Assembly (NCBI RefSeq): GCF_014841125.1
Contig: NZ_JACYTQ010000009.1
Coordinates: 102,997 to 166,996 of the forward strand
Direction of reading: 5' to 3'
DNA length: 64,000 nt
Source of the DNA: Echinicola arenosa
Lineage (GTDB): Bacteria; Bacteroidota; Bacteroidia; Cytophagales; Cyclobacteriaceae
In this document: piece after piece, positions 1 through 9,633 of the stretch
Position numbering within the stretch: position 1 is the first letter of the stretch
How the letters are laid out: the number at the start of each line of letters is the position of its first letter
The notes under the pieces: generated by a model
What the model was told of the DNA's origin: nothing
The model's database searches: none
What the model saw: the letters and a program-made list of their open reading frames with translations, nothing else
Made by a program: the position numbers and the translations under genes

Positions 1-1377
1 CGTTATCCTCTTAATTCAATCGGTGCTCCCGAATTCTGGGCAACAAGTGATGATGCCACTTTAGGTATCAACGGTGTTTATAATGTCCTTGCTCATAATC
101 ATATGTACAGGGATTTTATGAGGCACTCTGACGCTTTGGCTGACAACGCCTACTCACAATATTCCTTCAACTATTACCTTGAAATCAGTGAAGGCAGAGG
201 ATTTGACGCTTCCAGTGTTTGGCCATGGAATTTTTGGAAGAAATCTTACGAAGGTATTGTAAGAGCCAATGAAGTGCTTCTTAATGTCCCTGAAATTACT
301 ATGGCCGAAAATACCAAAAACAGAATTTTAGGAGAAGCTAGCTTCTTAAGAGCATTATTTTACTTCCACTTGACCAATCTCTATGGAGATGTACCTTTGA
401 TCCTTAGCAAGCAAACTGTGGAGGAATCATTGGTTCCTAGAAACCCAAAAGCTGAGGTAGTGGCTCAAATCATTGCTGATCTTGATTTTGCGATCAATAA
501 CTTGCCACCATCTTATGGACCTTCTGACCTTGGTAGGGCGACAAAAGGAGCTGCTACTGCTTTGAAATCAAGAGTGTACCTATATAATAAACAGTATAGT
601 GAAGCAATCCAAGCTGCCAATCAAGTCAAAGCTTTAGGATATGACCTATTACCTTCAGGAAGCTATAAAGATATGTTCTTGCCAGCTTTGGAAAACAATA
701 GCACAGAATCCATCTTTGAAGTACAGTTTTTAGGTAAAACTGGTACTGGAGGAGTGGGAAGTGCATTCAATGCAAGTTCTGGAGCCATCCAGGCTTTTGG
801 TGATGTACCTTACTCTCCCCTTCAGGAATTGGTAGATGTGTATGAGACAGGGGATATCAGAAAGGACATTACTGTTCTTCAGCCTGGACAAAGTTTTGCT
901 GGAGAAGAATTTAACCCTATTAGATCTCAAACTGGATTTGCCTTGATCAAAGGTGTTATAGAAGATCCAACCATTACAGATGATGGTGACGCCAATTTCG
1001 TAGTAATCCGATATGCAGAGGTTCTATTGAATTTGGCAGAGGCTGAAAACGAATTGAATGGTCCTACTACCATTGCTTATGATGCCGTCAACCAAATCCG
1101 AAACAGGGCTGGATTGGATGATCTTCCTACCGGTTTGACTAAGGATCAATTGAGAACTGCCATCAAAAAAGAAAGAAGATTGGAACTTGCTTTTGAAGGC
1201 CACTACTATTTTGACATCCTAAGATACGGAGCATCTGACCTCCAAGCATCGATGGAAAATGTCACTAGTGTGACGGGGCATGAGAGAGTTTACGACCCTA
1301 AACTTTTGATGTGGCCAGTTCCACAAAATGAAATCAATATTGATGAAAACTTACTGCCTCAAAACACTGGCTGGTAA
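1..1377 (+). CDS. SusD/RagB family nutrient-binding outer membrane lipoprotein (5' end outside window)
   Basis: The frame is already open at base 1, so the gene starts upstream; 458 residues are visible. SusD-family proteins are usually 500-600 residues, so the lipoprotein signal and the start of the mature protein are missing. Visible family signatures are the helical TPR-like stretch with RILGEASFLRALFYFHL, the RYAEVLLNLAEAENEL helix and the C-terminal ERRLELAFEGHYYFDILR block followed by MWPVPQNEI. SusD proteins sit on the outer surface and form a lid over a TonB-dependent SusC channel that imports glycans or other large nutrients. The SusC partner is expected just upstream, outside the window. 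The substrate cannot be told from this fragment. Confidence 0.95.
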   Translation, partial: RYPLNSIGAPEFWATSDDATLGINGVYNVLAHNHMYRDFMRHSDALADNAYSQYSFNYYLEISEGRGFDASSVWPWNFWKKSYEGIVRANEVLLNVPEITMAENTKNRILGEASFLRALFYFHLTNLYGDVPLILSKQTVEESLVPRNPKAEVVAQIIADLDFAINNLPPSYGPSDLGRATKGAATALKSRVYLYNKQYSEAIQAANQVKALGYDLLPSGSYKDMFLPALENNSTESIFEVQFLGKTGTGGVGSAFNASSGAIQAFGDVPYSPLQELVDVYETGDIRKDITVLQPGQSFAGEEFNPIRSQTGFALIKGVIEDPTITDDGDANFVVIRYAEVLLNLAEAENELNGPTTIAYDAVNQIRNRAGLDDLPTGLTKDQLRTAIKKERRLELAFEGHYYFDILRYGASDLQASMENVTSVTGHERVYDPKLLMWPVPQNEINIDENLLPQNTGW

Positions 1378-1394
1378 GCATCAAAAACTTTACA

Positions 1395-1433
1395 ATAGAA
1401 AAAGCACATCGGAATCCAATGTGCTTTTTCTAT
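1395..1433. terminator. Bidirectional rho-independent terminator
   Basis: A perfect 15-bp inverted repeat (1395-1409 with 1419-1433) encloses a 9-base loop. The arms carry A-rich and T-rich outer ends, so a U-tract forms on both strands. It lies between the convergent SusD gene and the outer-membrane barrel gene and can serve both. Confidence 0.85.
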
Positions 1434-1455
1434 TTAATTAACCCACATGATAATT

Positions 1456-3972
1456 TTATTGGGCTCCCATCATATTTCCTCCACCGCTATCACCTCCTTT
1501 GAGGTCCTCATTTTCAATGGATTTCTTTTTACGACGAGGTGCCACGCTCATTTTTCCAATTCTATAACTAAAATTGATTTTGAAATTCATATTACGCATG
1601 ATGTTGGTGCTGTGCTGTGTAATGGTAGGTGAGATGATTTCACTTTTCATCTTAAATTCAGGAGTAAAGAAATTCTCCGCACCTAGACCAATACTTCCTC
1701 TTTTTTCTGCAAACTGCTTGTTGATATTCAAGCCATATATTCCAAAACCACTGTCATAACCTTGTAAATTGACTCTTCTCCCCCTTGCAAAAGTAAAAGC
1801 CTGTAAGACCCAGCTGTCGGTGATGTTGTAATTACCGAACATTCTTCCACTCACGACAAATCCTTCATTGGAAGCATTATAAAGTGGGTTTCCCACATTA
1901 TTATCTATCATGGTATAGTAGGTATCTACTCCTCCATTGAACGACAGTTTATTGGATATATTAATATTGGCAAACAAGTTTAAACCTATTGACCTCTCAC
2001 TACCTATATTCTCATAAGTGGTATAAATTACCCCATCATCTTGCACAGTTCTCAAAGGTTGGATAGAGCCATTGGTATTTCTAAAGAAAGATGAAATATT
2101 GATACTGGCTTCGTTTAGATAAGTACTATAGGACAATTCGTAATTGTCGGTATATTCTGGATCCAACAATGGATTACCTTGCGAAATCTGGGTTGGGTTT
2201 GAACTTTGAATATTTGGGTTCAAAAACTGAAGGGATGGTCTTTGAATTCTTCGGTTATAGGCCGCTTTAATCATATTTCCATTTTCAAGTTTTCGGCTCA
2301 AGTTCACGCTAGGTACCAAAACACCGTAGTTGGGTATATCACCGTCTACTTCCCCATTCTGAAAATCCGCATTGATGGTAGTGTATTCATACCTTGCCCC
2401 TGCCTTAATGGTATAATGCTTTAAGAAACCTTGTGTGAAAGACAAATACCCTGCAGTCACGTTTTGGTCATAATCAAAAACGTTGTTGTATTGGGCATTA
2501 TCACTTTCCTGATATGCACCATCGGCTCCTTCAGCAGTGAAATAAGCATAATCACTGTTTACTCTTCTTAGAATATTTTTGGCACCATATTCCAGTATTT
2601 GGTTTTCACCGTCTCCCAATGGAGTCACGTAATCCACCTGAACGGTAAACTCTTGATTATTGCTTGCATTTTCATTCCTAATCCTAGACTCCACAGCCTC
2701 AAAATCCCCGTCCAACAGGGCTTGTACAAAGTCATTTGTTCGGTTATTTCGACTATAAAGGGTCATGATGCTGAACTCCTTTTGAGGCTTTTCAAAAGTC
2801 TTGGTATAGTTTAAGCTGATGTCCACCGTATTGGAAAGATCTTCTGTATTTACCCTTCTCATTAAAGCGCTCACCAATTCGTCATCCAAATAATTTTCTG
2901 TTAGTAAATTGTCCTGTTTGGCTTTTCGGTTAAACATCCCAAAGTTCACTGATGCTGCTAACCAATTGTACTTATCTATCTCATAATCGGCCCCGAAATT
3001 ATACCTACCCATCAACATGTTGTTTCGGGTATCAGAACTTTGGGTAATATTGGAAATCGTGCCATCAGGATTGGTTACCACTTGGTTGTTCTCAAAACCT
3101 CCTTTGATATTGTAGCCTGTTCGTCCAAACCCTCCTAGGTTAAATCCCCATTTGCCTTTTCTGGCACTGGCATTCAAACCAAGGTTAGAACCTCTCATTC
3201 CCGCACTGGTGTTGATACTCAGCGAAGTTCCTTGTAGGTTGTTTTTCTTGGTCACAATATTGATCACCCCCCCAGAACCTTCTGCATCATACTTAGCAGA
3301 TGGAGAAGTAATGACTTCTACAGACTTGATTTCATCGGCTGGAATTTGCTTTAAAGCATCCGCAATGCTGCTTGCAGACATTGTTGAAGGCTTGTTATCA
3401 ATCAAGACCACCAAATTATTACTTCCTCTCATTGACACATTTCCATCCAAATCAACTGAAAGCATAGGTACTCTTCTCAATACATCTGTTGCATCACCAC
3501 CTACTGTAGTTTTATCATTTTCGGCATTATAAATGGTTCTATCAACCTTTTCCGTAATCAGTTCCCTTTGTCCCTGAACGGTAACTTCCTCCAGAGAAAC
3601 CGATTCCTCTTCCATGGTTAATTTCCCTAAATCCAACATCTTTTGGCCTTCCTTAACTGAAATTCCAGATTTGATATAAGGAGCAAAGCCCACAAAATTG
3701 ATTTGTAACTTATAGGTTCCAGGAGTAAAGCCTGTAAGGTAGAATTTGCCTTCACCATCAGCAGCCGCCCCCACAATTTGCTTGTCTGTGGAAGCTTCCA
3801 GCAATTGAACTGTAGCGTAAGATACTGGTGTAGTAGCATCCCCTTCCACCACTGTTCCTACAATTTGGTACGTACTGGCACCTGACCGGGTGTTTTCCTG
3901 GGCCATAGCCACTTGACTACCATAAAGTAGCAAAAGGCTCATTGCACTTAAAATTTGAATAAAAGACTTCAT
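1456..3972 (-). CDS. TonB-dependent receptor / outer membrane beta-barrel family protein
   Basis: 838 residues. A signal peptide (MKSFIQILSAMSLLLLYGSQVAMAQ) is followed by a carboxypeptidase-regulatory-like beta domain (about 35-125, with VVEGDATTPVSYATVQLL). A plug domain follows (about 150-240, with DVLRRVPMLSVDLDGNVS and SPSAKYDAEGSGGVINIVTK), then a long barrel rich in alternating aromatic residues of the OMP_b-brl_3 type. The C-terminus is polar (RRKKKSIENEDLKGG, then Gly-rich) rather than ending in the barrel, an odd feature. Proteins of this type are outer membrane receptors or transporters. There is no SusD partner in the same operon, so it is not a classical SusC. The substrate is unknown. 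Confidence 0.9.
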   Translation of the reverse strand: MKSFIQILSAMSLLLLYGSQVAMAQENTRSGASTYQIVGTVVEGDATTPVSYATVQLLEASTDKQIVGAAADGEGKFYLTGFTPGTYKLQINFVGFAPYIKSGISVKEGQKMLDLGKLTMEEESVSLEEVTVQGQRELITEKVDRTIYNAENDKTTVGGDATDVLRRVPMLSVDLDGNVSMRGSNNLVVLIDNKPSTMSASSIADALKQIPADEIKSVEVITSPSAKYDAEGSGGVINIVTKKNNLQGTSLSINTSAGMRGSNLGLNASARKGKWGFNLGGFGRTGYNIKGGFENNQVVTNPDGTISNITQSSDTRNNMLMGRYNFGADYEIDKYNWLAASVNFGMFNRKAKQDNLLTENYLDDELVSALMRRVNTEDLSNTVDISLNYTKTFEKPQKEFSIMTLYSRNNRTNDFVQALLDGDFEAVESRIRNENASNNQEFTVQVDYVTPLGDGENQILEYGAKNILRRVNSDYAYFTAEGADGAYQESDNAQYNNVFDYDQNVTAGYLSFTQGFLKHYTIKAGARYEYTTINADFQNGEVDGDIPNYGVLVPSVNLSRKLENGNMIKAAYNRRIQRPSLQFLNPNIQSSNPTQISQGNPLLDPEYTDNYELSYSTYLNEASINISSFFRNTNGSIQPLRTVQDDGVIYTTYENIGSERSIGLNLFANINISNKLSFNGGVDTYYTMIDNNVGNPLYNASNEGFVVSGRMFGNYNITDSWVLQAFTFARGRRVNLQGYDSGFGIYGLNINKQFAEKRGSIGLGAENFFTPEFKMKSEIISPTITQHSTNIMRNMNFKINFSYRIGKMSVAPRRKKKSIENEDLKGGDSGGGNMMGAQ

Positions 3973-4262
3973 TTATCACTTATTAGGTTTGAAAGTTCAA
4001 TTTTGATTTGTGCACAAGTTGCTTGGACAAAATTCGAAACTAAAGTACCTTTTATATCAAACACTAAAAAAAGAGATAGATGGCTTGCCTTTCTTTATCG
4101 ACCAATCCTTGATTTCGATAGACCATTTGTTTTTAAGGCTATTGAAATCAAATCCAAGGTCCCTAAGACCGAATCTGTAGGCAAAAACAGTGAATTGGCC
4201 GATTATACCTTCTTGTTTTGATAAGTTTGTTTTAAGTTTAGATTGGAAAACAAGCACATTGT

Positions 4263-5339
4263 ATGAACAAGTCCCCATTTCTTCATAAAAACATCTCCAT
4301 TCTTATCCATATCCTAGTTTGGGCGTTAATGGGTGCTTTTTTGTTTTTACTGGGGCCTTTGTCATGGAAAACCACCTTACCTGAAGAGTTTTGGTGGCGA
4401 CAAATTATTTTTATGCTCGCTCTGGTTTGCCTGTTTTATTTCAACAAAGATTACCTGGTTCCCAAATTGCTATTCAACAAAAAGCTTAGCTTTTTTATTA
4501 TCACCAGTGTTGGACTTTGTCTACTGATCATGTTTGTCATTGAATACTTTGAAAACAGTATTCACCTACCAGAATTGATGCACAAGGCATTCCATCCTGA
4601 TGATGAAAAGCCATTTGTCCAAAAAGATGAATTCATCAATGTTTTCATTCTTTTGGTCTTGTTTCTTGGTTTGGGGATCAGCACAAGTGTGGCTGCTGTT
4701 CAAAAATGGCAAACGGATGAGGCACTCAGAAGACAATTGGACCAACAAAGAATTAACTCTGAGCTCTCCTATCTAAAAGCTCAAATCAACCCCCATTTCT
4801 TTTTCAACACCTTGAACAACATCTATTCATTAACCAACATAGATGTGGAAAGGGCCCGTATCGCCTTGCATAAGTTGTCAAGGATGATGCGCTACGTGCT
4901 TTATGAAACCGAAAAAGACCAAACCCTGCTCAGTAAGGAAATTGGTTTCATAAAGGACTTTATTGAGCTGATGAGACTTCGGATTTCTGATAAAGTACAA
5001 GTTCAGTTGGACATCCAAGAAAAAGTGGAAGATCGTGTCATCGCCCCCATGTTGCTTTTGCCATTTGTAGAAAATTGTTTCAAACACGGGATAAGTTCCA
5101 AACAGGAAAGTATCATCAATATTGCCATCAAAGTAGTTGAAAACACCCTGATTTTAGAAACCACCAATAAAATCATTCCTACCAATCCAAATAGTCCAGA
5201 ATCACATCATAAGGGCATCGGCATGACCAATACACAAAGGCGACTATCCTTGCTTTATGCCCAAAGACATACCCTTCAGATCGATAGTGAAAATCCTGAA
5301 AAAGAATATCGTGTCATTTTAAAAATCAACCTCGCATGA
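4263..5339 (+). CDS. LytS/YehU-type sensor histidine kinase
   Basis: 358 residues. Four predicted membrane segments (about 12-33, 44-63, 76-95 and 124-146) precede a His_kinase domain with the motif QINPHFFFNTLNNIYSL. The phospho-accepting histidine is H178. A HATPase_c domain follows, with LLPFVENCFKHGI as N-box and KGIGMTNTQRRL near the C-terminus. It has no extracellular sensor domain, so the stimulus is probably membrane-borne. The stop codon overlaps the start of the downstream LytTR regulator (ATGA), so the two are translationally coupled and form one two-component system. A TAAGTTTG element at 4222-4229 could be a -7 box, but no well-spaced -33 TTG was found. Confidence 0.93.
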   Translation: MNKSPFLHKNISILIHILVWALMGAFLFLLGPLSWKTTLPEEFWWRQIIFMLALVCLFYFNKDYLVPKLLFNKKLSFFIITSVGLCLLIMFVIEYFENSIHLPELMHKAFHPDDEKPFVQKDEFINVFILLVLFLGLGISTSVAAVQKWQTDEALRRQLDQQRINSELSYLKAQINPHFFFNTLNNIYSLTNIDVERARIALHKLSRMMRYVLYETEKDQTLLSKEIGFIKDFIELMRLRISDKVQVQLDIQEKVEDRVIAPMLLLPFVENCFKHGISSKQESIINIAIKVVENTLILETTNKIIPTNPNSPESHHKGIGMTNTQRRLSLLYAQRHTLQIDSENPEKEYRVILKINLA

Positions 5340-6073
5340 AAATTAAGTGTATTGCTGTTGATGATGAACCTCTAGCTTTGGAAATGCTCTGTAGCTTTAT
5401 CGAGCAAACCTCATTCTTATCCCTAGAGGCAAAATTCGAAAATGCCATTGATGCGTTGGCACATATCCACCGAAATGAAGTTGACCTGATCTTCTTGGAC
5501 ATTCAGATGCCCGACCTTTCGGGAATGGAGTTGGCCAGGGTATTGGAAAGTAATAAATACAGTTCGGACACAAGAATAATTTTTACCACAGCATATAACC
5601 AATTCGCCATTGAAGGATATAAAGTAGATGCTTTAGACTATCTTCTTAAGCCTTACAGCTATGAAGAATTCTTGAAGGCCAGCACAAAAGCATATCAGTA
5701 CTTTGAAAAAAAGGCTCACACTATACCTACTTCCACTGAGGAAAAAAGCCAAAGTTATATCTTCCTCAAAGTAGAATACCAATTGGTAAAAGTTATGCTA
5801 AAAGACATCATTTATGTCGAAGGCTACAAAGACTATGTTAAGGTACACTTAGTTGGAAAATCTTCCCCTCTCCTTTCACTCACCAGCCTGAAAAACATGG
5901 AAGACTTACTACCAGAACAGCACTTTATGCGCATTCACAGATCCTATATCATTTCATTGGACCACATTGAATCCATCACAAGAAATACGGTCAATATGGG
6001 CAACACAACCATCGCTGTAAGTGACAATTACAAAGAGACTTTTCTCCAATTTGTCAATAAATGGATTGGCTAA
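5336..6073 (+). CDS. LytTR family response regulator
   Basis: 245 residues. The N-terminal receiver domain shows the acidic pocket D9/D10, the phospho-acceptor D55 (in LIFLDIQMPD) and K105 (LDYLLKPY). The C-terminal LytTR DNA-binding domain (about 145-245) includes FLKVEYQLVKVMLKDIIYVE and HFMRIHRSYIISLDHI. It starts inside the stop codon of the histidine kinase gene and is its cognate regulator. LytTR regulators bind short direct repeats upstream of target genes; no candidate target was identified in this window. Confidence 0.95.
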   Translation: MKIKCIAVDDEPLALEMLCSFIEQTSFLSLEAKFENAIDALAHIHRNEVDLIFLDIQMPDLSGMELARVLESNKYSSDTRIIFTTAYNQFAIEGYKVDALDYLLKPYSYEEFLKASTKAYQYFEKKAHTIPTSTEEKSQSYIFLKVEYQLVKVMLKDIIYVEGYKDYVKVHLVGKSSPLLSLTSLKNMEDLLPEQHFMRIHRSYIISLDHIESITRNTVNMGNTTIAVSDNYKETFLQFVNKWIG

Positions 6074-6173
6074 TGTTTACCCTATTTAATTGATTTTTGG
6101 GATTTCTTTTTTGATGAACTTATTTTAATTTAGTTGACTTTTAAATGGTTGTTTCAAATTCACAAAGTCAATT

Positions 6174-6650
6174 ATGACAGATTTACAGAAGAACTTTATG
6201 GAAATGGCTATCAGTCTTTCGAGAAAAGGAATGATATCCGGACAAGGAGGTCCCTTTGGCTGCGTCATCGTAAAAGACGGTGTGGTTATCGGAAAAGGGA
6301 ACAACCAAGTCCTGAGCACCAATGACCCCACAGCACATGCTGAAGTAGTCGCCATTCGGGGAGCCTGTAAGACCTTAAGAACCTTCCAATTGGAAGGCTG
6401 TGAAATTTATACTTCATGTGAACCTTGTCCCATGTGCCTTGGAGCTATCTATTGGGCAAGACCAAAAAAGGTATTTTATGCCAACACTAGAAAAGAAGCC
6501 GCTGATGCAGGTTTCGATGATGATTTTATCTATCAAGAGCTCCCAATCCCTCCTGCTGATCGGAAAATCCCCATGTACCATACACCGGAAACAGATGCAC
6601 TTAAAGTCTTTGAGGAATGGAAAAACAATGAAGACAAAAAGGTGTATTGA
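6174..6650 (+). CDS. guaD: Guanine deaminase (cytidine deaminase fold)
   Basis: 158 residues. It carries the zinc-deaminase motifs TAHAEV (H55, catalytic E57) and CEPCPMC (C85, C88). The sequence around the motifs and the C-terminal part (DAGFDDDFIY, then PADRKIPMYH) matches, from memory, Bacillus subtilis guanine deaminase GuaD, which ends in the same short aromatic tail (here KKVY). That tail distinguishes GuaD from tRNA adenosine deaminase TadA. The enzyme converts guanine to xanthine plus ammonia in the cytoplasm for purine salvage or nitrogen release. It is a single gene, convergent with the next one only 25 bases away. Confidence 0.9.
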   Translation: MTDLQKNFMEMAISLSRKGMISGQGGPFGCVIVKDGVVIGKGNNQVLSTNDPTAHAEVVAIRGACKTLRTFQLEGCEIYTSCEPCPMCLGAIYWARPKKVFYANTRKEAADAGFDDDFIYQELPIPPADRKIPMYHTPETDALKVFEEWKNNEDKKVY

Positions 6651-6675
6651 TGTAGCTTAAGATTCCATCTAGGTT

Positions 6676-8235
6676 TTACTTTTCCTTCACCATTCTTTGA
6701 TGGTACTTCTCTTTGATTACCTCTTGAACAGGTCTCCCTTGAATTTTGCTGTCTAACCAAGAGATAATATCCAAGTAAAGAAATGCCCGTTTCTCATAAG
6801 GGTGATTTTCATATTGGATCAGGTTATCCCGAAGTTCAATAAATGCAGACTTCAATTGATAGTCATAAATCCTATTCAGGTTACGAATAAAGTTCATCAT
6901 CTCCTGTTGTACCAAATGTAGGTCCTGCATCTTGATCAAAAAACGGTACACATTTTTTATCTGCTGATCAAGCTTATCATCTAAACCTTCCTCATAACTG
7001 GCTATGAGCTTCAAGATATGAGCAAAACATTGTAAATCCTCTCTTAGGCCATCTCCCGTATGATAAATCACTTCATCCAAATGTTTGATCGCATTCAAGT
7101 TGTCACCACTTCCAAAGTACAAACAGGCAATTTTATAGTGTAGCACAATCACATGATGTACATCCAATTTCGACCTAAGTGCTTTCATCTCTTTCAATAA
7201 GGACGGAATTACAGCATTGACTCCTGCTGTAAAATCACCAATCAAAAAATGGTAGTTGATACTATTGGAATAATAATACAGAAAAGTCAAGATCCTACAA
7301 TTCTCATCCATCTTAAAGTCATCATTTTCCAGACTCTCCTTAAACTGTTCAAAGACTACCATAAAGCGTTCATACTGCTGCAGGTAAAACAAAGTATCCA
7401 ACAGGTAATGGTAAGCTTTAAGATAATTTCCTGTGGCCACTTTCTTCATCTGAGGATGCTCCTGATACAAACTCACCCACTTTTGGGCAGCTCGGTAGCA
7501 AAGTGGAAAGTCTTGTAGAATATGATAAAACCAAACCTGAGCTTGATAGAGATATAGTTTCTCATAGAAATTCAACTCCTGAAGATCATATTCAGGCATG
7601 TTTTTAAGATAATATGCCTCCACCAATTTTCGGTCAAATTCGTCTTTTACATGCCCCACCTTGAGATAAAGCCCATACAGTTGCAAAGAAAGGTTACTCA
7701 AAGAATTCTTTTTCGACGCACTACTGATCAAGTGCTTAGCTTCATTGGCCAAAACCTCTGCCCGATCCCGCATACTCCGCGTAATATGCTGTGACTCAAT
7801 GACCTTTTCCAACTCTACGATTCTCAACATAATGGTATCCAAAAAATACTTCTGTGCAATACCTTTTGCCTTGTCCAACAATTTCAAACTTTGGTTATAC
7901 AAACCTTTGTTGTACAGTATTCTTGCAAAATCGATCTGCTCATTTAATTGAAGCTCCACATTTTGATCTGCATAAATCACCCTGAGACTGACCAAGATTT
8001 GCTTATACAAATGGGCTTTCATATTGGCCAGCTGCTTCTTGCTTACAGGAGCTTTTTTTAACAACATCTGCTCATCATAAGTCTCCATTTTATCCAAGGT
8101 ATCAAATAGCTTGATGTACTTGGCATTTTCATTAGCTCCAAAGCGTTTTACATAAAGCTTGAACCCCCTCTTCTCAGATGCCGTCAATGACTTGATTAAA
8201 ATAAATACAATATCTTTTTCACCGTTTGACTTCAT
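6676..8235 (-). CDS. Large helical protein of unknown function
   Basis: 519 residues from the ATG at 8235. A longer frame would start at TTG 12 bases upstream, which is less likely. The protein is almost entirely alpha-helical, rich in Leu, Tyr and Lys. It has regularly spaced pairs of helices resembling TPR-like solenoids (for example NQSLKLLDKAKGIAQKYF and NAIKHLDEVIYH). It has no signal peptide or membrane segment, so it is likely cytoplasmic. I do not recognise a named family; similar proteins are usually left hypothetical in Cytophagales. It is divergent from leuA across 140 bases with no visible operon partner. Confidence 0.8.
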   Translation of the reverse strand: MKSNGEKDIVFILIKSLTASEKRGFKLYVKRFGANENAKYIKLFDTLDKMETYDEQMLLKKAPVSKKQLANMKAHLYKQILVSLRVIYADQNVELQLNEQIDFARILYNKGLYNQSLKLLDKAKGIAQKYFLDTIMLRIVELEKVIESQHITRSMRDRAEVLANEAKHLISSASKKNSLSNLSLQLYGLYLKVGHVKDEFDRKLVEAYYLKNMPEYDLQELNFYEKLYLYQAQVWFYHILQDFPLCYRAAQKWVSLYQEHPQMKKVATGNYLKAYHYLLDTLFYLQQYERFMVVFEQFKESLENDDFKMDENCRILTFLYYYSNSINYHFLIGDFTAGVNAVIPSLLKEMKALRSKLDVHHVIVLHYKIACLYFGSGDNLNAIKHLDEVIYHTGDGLREDLQCFAHILKLIASYEEGLDDKLDQQIKNVYRFLIKMQDLHLVQQEMMNFIRNLNRIYDYQLKSAFIELRDNLIQYENHPYEKRAFLYLDIISWLDSKIQGRPVQEVIKEKYHQRMVKEK

Positions 8236-8375
8236 ACAATTTTTCAATATAATAAACTGATTTTCAATTAATTAAAATAAAAAAAATCGGTTTGAACGTT
8301 GGACATATAAAGTTAAGTCAATTTACAATCAAACCATAAGATTTTACTTTAGATTTTAGATAAAACAGAAACATT

Positions 8376-9548
8376 ATGGATAAACGACAAGTACTGATCT
8401 TTGACACTACCCTTAGGGACGGAGAGCAAGTCCCTGGCTGTAAGTTGAACACTCCTCAAAAAATTGAGATCGCCAGGCAGCTAGAACTCCTCGGTGTAGA
8501 TGTTATCGAGGCAGGCTTTCCTATTTCCAGTCCAGGCGACTTCAAATCAGTTGTGGAGATTTCAAAAAGTGTTTCAGAGCCAATCATATGTGGGTTATCC
8601 AGGGGCGTGCAGAAGGACATTGAAGTGGCAGCTGAAGCGCTCAAATATGCTAAAAGACCCCGAATACACACAGGTATAGGCACCTCTGCTTCCCATATCA
8701 AATATAAATTCAAGAGTACTCCAGATCAAATTCTGGAAAGAGCAGTTGCAGCTGTCAAACATGCTAAATCTTTTGTTGAAGATGTGGAGTTTTATGCTGA
8801 AGATGCAGGACGAACTGACAATGAATATTTGGCAAGGGTTTGCGAAGCAGTCATAAAAGCTGGAGCTACTGTACTGAACATTCCAGACACTACCGGTTAC
8901 TGTTTGCCAGATGAATACGGTGCCAAAATCAAATACTTGATGGACAATGTTAGAGGTATCGAAAATGTTATCATCTCTGCACATTGCCACAACGACCTTG
9001 GATTGGCTACCGCAAACTCTATTTCGGCAGTAATGAATGGTGCGAGACAAATCGAATGTACCATTAATGGTATCGGAGAAAGAGCTGGTAATACTTCTCT
9101 TGAAGAAGTGGCCATGATCATGAAACAGCATCCTCGCTTAGATGTATACAATAATATCAACTCCAAACTTTTGAACCCAGTGTCCAAATTGGTTTCAGAA
9201 AGAATGGGAATGTATGTGCAGCCTAATAAAGCCATTGTGGGATCCAATGCATTTGCTCACTCTTCAGGAATCCACCAAGATGGCGTGATCAAAAACAGAG
9301 AAACTTATGAAATCATCGATCCAGCAGAAGTGGGAGTCAATGAATCCCTTATTGTCCTGACTGCAAGAAGTGGAAGGGCGGCGCTTGCTTACAGATCCCA
9401 TAAGATCGGATATACGTTGACCAAACTTCAGTTAGATGAAGTTTACGAATTATTCTTGGAGTTTGCTGATAGGAAAAAAGAAATCACTGACGAAGATTTA
9501 CATGAAATCATGAAAGTGGCTAATCTTTCAGGAAAAGTAGAAGCATAA
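8376..9548 (+). CDS. leuA: 2-isopropylmalate synthase, short form without regulatory domain
   Basis: 390 residues. The HMGL-like TIM barrel begins DTTLRDGEQ (D10, R14, D15), with the metal-binding [11 protein letters not shown] and [14 protein letters not shown]. The linker [17 protein letters not shown] is typical of isopropylmalate synthases. The enzyme condenses acetyl-CoA with 2-oxoisovalerate, the first committed step of leucine synthesis. Classical LeuA is about 510-550 residues; this protein lacks the roughly 130-residue C-terminal leucine-binding domain. Homocitrate or citramalate synthase are alternatives within the same family. No other leu genes are adjacent. A strong hairpin follows the stop codon. 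Confidence 0.85.
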   Translation: MDKRQVLIFDTTLRDGEQVPGCKLNTPQKIEIARQLELLGVDVIEAGFPISSPGDFKSVVEISKSVSEPIICGLSRGVQKDIEVAAEALKYAKRPRIHTGIGTSASHIKYKFKSTPDQILERAVAAVKHAKSFVEDVEFYAEDAGRTDNEYLARVCEAVIKAGATVLNIPDTTGYCLPDEYGAKIKYLMDNVRGIENVIISAHCHNDLGLATANSISAVMNGARQIECTINGIGERAGNTSLEEVAMIMKQHPRLDVYNNINSKLLNPVSKLVSERMGMYVQPNKAIVGSNAFAHSSGIHQDGVIKNRETYEIIDPAEVGVNESLIVLTARSGRAALAYRSHKIGYTLTKLQLDEVYELFLEFADRKKEITDEDLHEIMKVANLSGKVEA

Positions 9549-9568
9549 ACAATAAAATTGTTATCCAT

Positions 9569-9605
9569 AAAAAAATCCACGGAACTAAGTTCCGTGGATT
9601 TTTTT
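9569..9605. terminator. Bidirectional terminator between leuA and ffh
   Basis: A perfect 12-bp stem (9575-9586 with 9588-9599; the actual loop will be a few bases) is flanked by seven A on the left and seven T on the right. It lies between two convergent genes and can terminate both. Confidence 0.9.
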
Positions 9606-9633
9606 ATGTTCTATCTCAAATATTAGTAAAGGC

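Noticed and set aside
3955..4278. Overlapping frames on both strands (88 and 73 codons) before the histidine kinase gene
   Set aside because: They overlap the start of the barrel gene and each other, have no signal, domain or codon pattern, and occupy a normal-length promoter region.
8595..9131. 178-codon open frame antisense to leuA
   Set aside because: It lies entirely inside a confidently identified enzyme gene on the other strand and has a composition typical of a reverse-frame shadow.
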